Shown here: positions 57,617 to 64,000 of the stretch, piece after piece | How positions within the stretch are numbered: the stretch's first letter is position 1 | Layout of the letters: each line of letters begins with the position of its first letter | DNA from: Areca catechu | Taxonomy: Eukaryota; Streptophyta; Magnoliopsida; Arecales; Arecaceae | DNA length: 64,000 nt | Assembly: GCA_021397845.1 (NCBI GenBank) | Contig: CM038049.1 | Span: 106,422,877 to 106,486,876, forward strand | Direction: 5' to 3' | Translations under genes and position numbers: made by a program | The notes under the pieces: model-generated | Told to the model about the DNA's origin: nothing | The model's input: only the letters and a program-made list of their open reading frames with translations | The model's database searches: none

Positions 57617-58197
57617 CCTCACAGATGTTCACTTTGTTGTATGCTATCTATCACTTATGCTTCATGCTTATGTACTCTACTGTATGTTTCAGTGTTGCTG
57701 ATTGATTCAGCAAATTTTGTACTGAAAACACTATTTGATATATATATGTATTTCATTTTCATGCTTACACTCATTGAATTCACTTTGTTTAACTTTTGCT
57801 TTGATAAATTTGACTTTGATACCCTACTCTTTGTCTCTGATTGTTTACTTTTAAAAAACTAAATCTTGTATGAGCTCTAATATCTTTTTTGTCTAAGTGC
57901 ATTTATTAAGGGGGAGTTTACTCCATTTAATGTTTAATGATTGACAAAAAGGGGGAGTAGGATATTAATTTTAGTTTAAAGCTTTCAAATTTGATATTTC
58001 ATACTTCAACTTGCTCTAATACGAAATGTTTCACTAAGGGGGAGAGTAAATGTAGTTTACTTGCTTAATTCATCCCTCTCATATATTAAAGTTGTGTTGT
58101 ATGAGCTTGAGATCATATTCATGACGTATCATATCTAAAATTTGAATTTGAATGTTTATATACTCAAGATTTTGTCATCATCAAAAAGGGAAAGATT
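57617..58197 (+). other. Sirevirus B2 3' untranslated region with polypurine tracts
   Basis: Tracts occur at about 57909, 57948, 58036 and 58185 (AAGGGGGAG type; the last decayed to AAAAAGGGAAAGA), directly before the LTR. Confidence 0.82.
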
Positions 58198-59609
58198 GTT
58201 GGCTCTACCTGTGATTTTGATGAATAAAAAATGTTGAGTACATATTTTGTACTAATGATTATTTCTAGTTATGAGTTTTCAGGAAACAAGCACCTCAAAT
58301 TCTCAAAGTTAAAGTATCGTGGCATGCTTTGGCATAAAGCATTTTTCATGATTTGAGGAGTCTTTTCCATGCAAAAAGGGCACAAATAAGTTCAATTATT
58401 GTTTACATATGTTGCATTTAAGTTTCATGAACAATCTTTATGTTTTTGGCTTGATTGGCACTTATTTCTGAAAATTGCAGAACCAAGAATCGACACTTGG
58501 AAGCCCAAATGTCGACACTTCAGCATTTGGCACGCATAAATTTTTTCATGGCATGTCAAGTGTAGACACTTAGAACTCAAGTGTCGACACCTGAAACTCA
58601 AGTGTCGAACTTAAGTTCCCAAGTATCGACTCAAGGCCTGAGACTTTTTGAAAATATAGAACTTGGCCATGGAGAAGTTTTTGTGTCAAGTGTTGACTCC
58701 TGGAAGTCAAGTGTCAATACCTGATAGCCAAGTATCGGCACCTGACAGCCAAGTGTTGACACTCGGGTTCTGACAGCCTTAACAGATCTATTTTCTGATA
58801 GCCTGAAATCATTATTTTTATCTCTAAATGGCTAGTTTTTGATCCCTAATGGTCTAAAATAGTTTTTGGATGTTTTTCTTATATTTAAGATTCACCAAAC
58901 TCACTTATGAAGCAAGAGAAAAGTTGAAAACAAAAAAATATCCAAGAGTTAAAGCCCTTCTTCAAGAACTCCACTTCCAAAAGCAAAAAAGGAGAGATTC
59001 CACAGAAAAGCCTTTCATTTCATCTTTTCAAAAGTATTCTTGAGAAGATTCCAAGTCAAGTCACATCAAGCAATCATTCAAGAGCTTCAAAGATTCCACA
59101 TCCACTCTAAGAAGAGAGTTTGTTTATGTTAAATTCTTGTATTCTGAATTTATTTCTATTCGACCTAGCTTTCAAGGTTCTTGAAAGTAGGTTGTAAGGT
59201 TGTTGGTGAGCCAAAACCAACTAGGGTTGACTTGTGATCCCAAAGACAAAACAACTATAAAGGTTTGTTGGTGAGCCTAGGTGACAAAACCAACTTAGGT
59301 TTTGACTTGTGAGCCTTGGAAAACAAGTCGGTTATAATATTTGAAGAGATTATAGTGAAAATCTCCAAGGGGAGCTTGGGGAGTGGATGTAGGTGTTTGG
59401 AGAATACCGAACCACTATAAATATTTGTGTTTGTGTGTGATTATCTTCTCTTACTTCTTGCACTTTATTTTCTGCACTTTACTCATTGTTTTTCCGCTGC
59501 ATTTACTTAAGTGCATTATCCACAAATACTACACGGCTTGCATATAATTGTGTTAATTTTTTAAAAGACCCAATTCACCCCCCCTCTTGGGCTCCATTTC
59601 TGGGCAACA
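58198..59609 (+). repeat. Sirevirus B2 3' LTR (1412 bp)
   Basis: Paralogue of solo LTR B1 (7067-8480), clearly diverged from it. Palindromes at about 58485-58775, hairpin array near 59205-59335 and nested stem near 59380-59415, with a G-T wobble in the inner stem (GGTGTT/AATACC). Confidence 0.92.
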
Positions 59610-60238
59610 CTCAACTCAAGTGTCAACTCACCAGAGGAAGTGTCGACTCACCTGAGATTTTCAGAGAGCTTCAAAATAGAATTTTGAACTAGGTGTCGAC
59701 TTATGAAAATTAAGTGTCGACCCTAAGTATCGACTCATAGCCTGAAGTGTCAACACTTGGAGTTTTGGAAACAGTAACGGCTAGTTTTTTCAAATGCAGA
59801 ACTCATCCATTTCACCCCCCAATGACTAGTTCCACATTTCTAATGGTCATACACCATCATTTAAGCCTTAAGATGGTATTTAAGTGAATTAAATTCAAGT
59901 GGAACAAGAGAGAATATGTAGAGGAAGAAAAAGAGAAAGAAAAACAAGTGCATTCACTCAAATTCATTGAGAGCAACCCTTCCAAGCAAAAAGAAGCCTC
60001 CAAGCATTCAAAGCAATCAAGAGCATTCAAGTCCAACCACTTTTGAGCATTGATTGAGGCTTCATCGAATTGAAGACAAGCATCTTCAACAAGCTTCAAA
60101 GAGATAACATCTTTTATTTAGAAAGCTTGATTGTATTCTTTACTTTCATTATTACTTTGTTGTATCAAGTTTTTTGGTGAGCCTAAGAACAAAATCAAGG
60201 AGGTTTTTGGTTAGCCTAGTTGAAAACCAAGGAGGTTT
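59610..60238 (+). mobile_element. Second copy of C-LTR sequence with empty site for A
   Basis: Colinear with 8481-8706 joined to 20092-20494, but uninterrupted: the sequence runs from GACTAGTTCCAC directly into the right flank near 59835. It shows the pre-insertion state of element A's target. Ends where the E2 LTR begins. Confidence 0.9.
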
Positions 60239-62401
60239 TGTTGGAATTCTCCCAGGAACTTATAAAAACTACTTTATATCTAAGCATGCAATTTACAACT
60301 AAATCTAATTTATTTATAATAAATTTTTAAACATGTTGTAATAGATGAGAACAATATCAGATCTGAAAAATAAATTATTTTAAATAAAAATAACTTACCT
60401 GGATCGCTATCTTGGCTTGCTCTGAAAACTATGCCGATCCATTTTTGAACCAGGATTCTACTAGAGCCGTGCAAATGCCCGGTCTCTGCTGGTATCCACA
60501 CAGAGCTCGCATAACTGATTTGTAGAGAGCACTGGACTACTAGATCCTTGCAGCCCTCTCCTCTTTCAGCAAATTAGGTGCTTTAATAACTATGCCGATC
60601 CAAAACTGGACCGGCTTTTTCTTGAACTAGCTTTTAACTTACAAACTAAGATATGCAAGATCTTGGATCTCTTTCTAACTTTTTCCTCTTGTGAAGAACA
60701 CCTCTCTAGACTCTTGAAGAGAAGATCTAAACCTCACACAAGGAAGACAACTCCATGCCTAAGAGAGAGAACCTCTAGAATTGACGCCCAAGAGGAAGAT
60801 GTTCACGCCTAAGATTTGTTCACACCCAAAGGAGAAGCTCTCTTGGTCAGCCACCCCCTCTCCCATTTTTATAAATCACTTCTCTCATCCCTCTAAGCCA
60901 AAAGACTAGAGTTTAATCTAAACTGGTTATATTTTAAGAGGAGTAGAAGAGAAGGACTCTTCCCTCTCTCATACATTCATGCCAAACTCCCTTTTGCGCC
61001 CACTTTGTTTTCATGCCAACCTTCTTGTCGCACAAACCATAAGGCCCACTAGCTTGGCAAGTGGAGACATGGAGAGACAAGGAGAGAGAGTCCCAGTCCA
61101 ACAGGACTCTAAGTCATGGTCCAAATAAATTGATTTGATAGTCAAATCAAAGCCAATTTTAAACCCAATCGAACCCATTTCAAAAAGGCTATTGACCCAA
61201 CTTAATTAGGATTAATTAACTGAGTGTAAGTCAATTAAATTAAATCTAATTTAATTCAATTAATAACTAATCCATAATTTATTAATTGTAACATTTACAA
61301 TTAGGTCCAAATGTATTAAAATTGCCAAATTTAGTAACATTTTGATTTGCTGATGGTTACGTAAGTTTCTAATGTGTGTGACCCCTCAGGTCCTATCCTA
61401 TCTGGTAATGAGACATGCTATAATCTTCATTATACATCATCAAAACTCCTTTTGATGGATAGAAATAATTTTTGCTCAACCCTAATTAGGATCATCGATT
61501 TGAGAATGATCCTAATGGGCTCTCACAATCCACCTGCAACACCTAGCAGTATGTAGTGGCAACCCAGCAGAATAAGATTGGAATCCCTAGGTGTAGTTAT
61601 CATGTGATTCGGTTTCTCTATCAAAAATCCTGACATGATGTTGGTTACAAATACTCGTCAAACCCATCAGTCATATGCTTAATTTAATTGACTCATGTTC
61701 AATTGTGATACTAATGAAAACACCTTTTCATTATCACCCTGCTATGGCCATAGATTTTTGGACTTAGTCTCATTAAGCTGCATAGAATTATCCTTACTAC
61801 TAAGGCTGATAGATCCCTACAAGTGAACACCCTACTGCTACAATAAACTTACTGTAGCTAACGAACATCGTAAGGTCCTGAATGGTAGGAACCATGTATT
61901 TGTGCTGTCAAACTACAGCAACCTTATTGTGAGTAGCTGAGACACTCTAGGTCAAAGAACTATTCATATAACTACAGCATCAGGAAGTTTTTGACGAGTG
62001 AGTAGTCATCCATATAACTTCTTGTACTTGGTCTCGCTCAATACCGTTGATCTCTACAACTACCTGCACTCTCACTCCAGTGTCACCACACTATAGGTTA
62101 GAGTCTTATCTACCCAGAAAGGGAAGTGATTTATGCACCATTTAGTTGGATCAATCACCGTCCTCGTGACATTCCAACAATCGGGAACTTTTAGGAGTTA
62201 ATCTATAAAGACACATGCCTCAGATTTTCAACTCTTGAGAATATGTGTCATTGCCCATTAACTCCATGGATGATGCATAGACACATCAATATGAATAAAA
62301 GTAATGTCCTTTTTATTCATAAGAAAAATTAAATACAAGGCTCATGCCCTAAAAATTGTAATGTGTCAAGCCAACTTGGCTTTTAGGGCATACATCTAAC
62401 A
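60239..62401 (-). repeat. Copia E2 3' LTR (2163 bp), with empty sites for D and F
   Basis: Same LTR and same insertion point as E1. It lacks D (target at 62003-62007) and F (about 62309). A deletion of about 50 bp follows position 60258. Ends TGTTGGAATTC and ATCTAACA on the plus strand. Confidence 0.9.
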
Positions 62402-63985
62402 ATCTCCCACTTTGACTAAAGCCAATTGGCTACATATCTAAGTCCCATCTTCTCAAGGTGGACTTCAACCTTTTGCTGGCTCAGAGGCTTAGTTAGTGGG
62501 TCTGCTACGTTGTCCGTGGAGTCTACTCATTGCACCTTAACATACTTCTTCTTGAGGTAGTCGTGTATGATATGAAACCATTGCTAAATATGCTTAGACT
62601 TCTAGTGAGACCTGTGCTCCTTAGTTAGAGCTATTTCACTATTATTATCATAATATATGGAGATGGCATCACTCCAAGCTCTACAACAAACTTTTTGTAC
62701 CAAAAGGCTTCTTTTGCAGTTTTAGATGCAGCGATGTACTCTGCTTCCATTATTGAATCTGCTATGATGGGCTGCTTGGAACTTTTCCAACTAGTTGCCC
62801 CACCATTGCACAAAACTATAGATCCTGATGTAGACTTTCTATCATCAGGATTAGACATAAAGTCCGAGTATTTATATCCCTTTATCCCTAATTCTGAACT
62901 CCCTCCAAAGACTAAGAACGAATCGTTAGTCCTTCTCCAGTACTTAAGAATGTTCTTCATAGCTATCCAATGTTCTTCACCTGGATTCAACTGAAATCTG
63001 CTCGTGACACTCAAAACAAGAGCTATATCAGGTCGAGTACACAACATGGCATACATAAAGCTTACAAATTGCTGAAGCATATGAAATCTTGCTCATGCGT
63101 TGAATCTCTTCAAGTGTGTTAGGACACATTTTCTTAGAGAGATTAATGCCATGCCAAAGTGGTAACAATCCTATTTTAGAGTTCTCTATGCTAAACCTTT
63201 TCAGCACTTCCTCTATGTATAATTTTTGTGAAAGGCCAAGCATCCGATTAGATCTATCTCTATAGACATTAATCCCTAAAATATAAGATACTTTACCTAA
63301 GTCTTTCATAAGAATTTCTTAGATAACCAACTTTTGATCGAAGTCAACATAGGAATATCATTCCCTATTAGGAGGATGTCATCCACGTACAATATGAGGA
63401 ATGTCACCACCCTTTCACTGGCCTTCCTGTAAACCTATGGCTCATCCTCGTTCTTGATAAAATCAAATGATTTGATTGCATCATCAAAATGAGTATTCCA
63501 ACTCCGAGAAGCTTGCTTCAATCCATAGATTGACCTATGCAGCTTGTAGACCTTTTGATCTTCATCATTGGAAGTGAAATCCAAAGAATGCTCCATATAG
63601 ATATCTTCCTCAAGATATCCATTCAGGAATGTAGTTTTCACATCCATCTACCATATCTTATAATCATGAAATGCTGTAATTGCAAGTAATGTATAGATGG
63701 ATTTCAGCATAGCTACTGGTGAAAAGGTGTTTGATAGTCAATGCCTTCACATTGACTATACCCTTTCACCATTAACCTACCTTTAAAGGTCTCTACATTA
63801 CCATTTGCACCTATTTTTCTTTTGTAGATCCATTTACAACCAATAGGTATAATATCCTCTGGTGGATCCACTAAGGACCATACATGGTTAGAATGCATTG
63901 ATTCAATTTCCGACTTCATAGCATTCAACCATTTCTTGGAGTCGATGTCTGACATCACCTCATCATAAGTCTTAGGATCAATCAA
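62402..63985 (-). pseudogene. pol: Copia E2 pol (RT and RNase H, broken; runs toward window end)
   Basis: The minus strand carries the polypurine tract, RNase H (62631-63080, MEAEYIA and SWKSSKQ), then reverse transcriptase: 63028-63309 (MKDLGKVSYILGI), a YVDDILLIGND box near 63350-63400, IDVKT-type start near 63640 and the N-terminal part (63713-63985). Several frameshifts and stops. Related to D pol, same general copia group. Upstream pol, gag and 5' LTR lie beyond 64000. Confidence 0.88.
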
Positions 63986-64000
63986 TTAATCTTTGTCCCT

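Larger units (their letters stand above)
54789..59609 (+). mobile_element. Sirevirus B2, 5'-truncated, with 3' LTR
   Basis: The 3' half of a family B Sirevirus: RNase H tail, palindrome cluster, env-like frame, polypurine tracts and the 3' LTR. It is followed by CTCAA (59610-59614) and C-LTR sequence exactly as solo LTR B1 is, so both descend from one insertion. The 5' half is lost at the inverted junction with G2. Confidence 0.9.

Noticed and set aside
1..64000. Host protein-coding genes
   Set aside because: Nearly the whole interval can be assigned to LTR retroelement parts or their spacers; I could support no non-transposon gene.

Overview
This window is plant nuclear DNA made almost entirely of nested LTR retrotransposons. 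I see no host gene, rRNA, tRNA gene or CRISPR array. The evidence is initiator-Met-tRNA primer sites (TGGTATCAGAGC type) next to LTR ends, Ty1/copia gag-pol frames, 5-bp target-site duplications (TSDs), and Sirevirus hallmarks: LTRs of 1.3-1.6 kb, repeated polypurine tracts and an extra frame after pol. The host is an angiosperm. A monocot such as a palm is possible, but the sequence alone does not prove it.

Layout. 1-2210: GC-rich LTR-like fragment, possibly Ty3/gypsy. 2211-20494: an old truncated Sirevirus (C), whose 3' LTR is split by a solo LTR (B1, 7067-8480, TSD CTCAA) and by a full Sirevirus (A, 8707-20086, TSD TCCAC). 20495-37414: LTR of a minus-strand copia element (E1), split by a young copia element (D, 22312-33970, minus, TSD TAGTC) and a 2.9-kb internally deleted Sirevirus (F, 34284-37218). 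D's own 5' LTR carries a 1.8-kb miniature LTR element (T, 31603-33409, TSD CCTAC). 37411-54788: minus-strand Sirevirus material arranged internal-LTR-internal (G1, one LTR, G2). G2 is split by a minus-strand Ty3/gypsy chromovirus derivative (H, 47992-54418, TSD CTCCA). 54789-64000: the 3' half of a plus-strand Sirevirus (B2), then a second copy of the C-LTR/E stack (E2 runs off the end).

58198-62500 is paralogous to the stack spread over 7067-37414. It keeps the empty sites for A, D and F, so the nesting and its order can be read directly: C, then B and E, then duplication, then A, F and D, then T.

Nearly all coding regions are broken. The least decayed is D gag-pol (one frameshift, one stop). 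The most interesting signals are non-coding: (i) palindromes centred on GTGTCGACAC, spaced 21-22 bp in the B and F LTRs, and repeated between pol and the env-like frame in every Sirevirus copy where that interval is present; (ii) a hairpin array in the transcribed part of the Sirevirus LTRs whose stems change in a compensatory way, followed by a conserved three-hairpin module. Both look selected and may be cis-acting parts of the Sirevirus life cycle.
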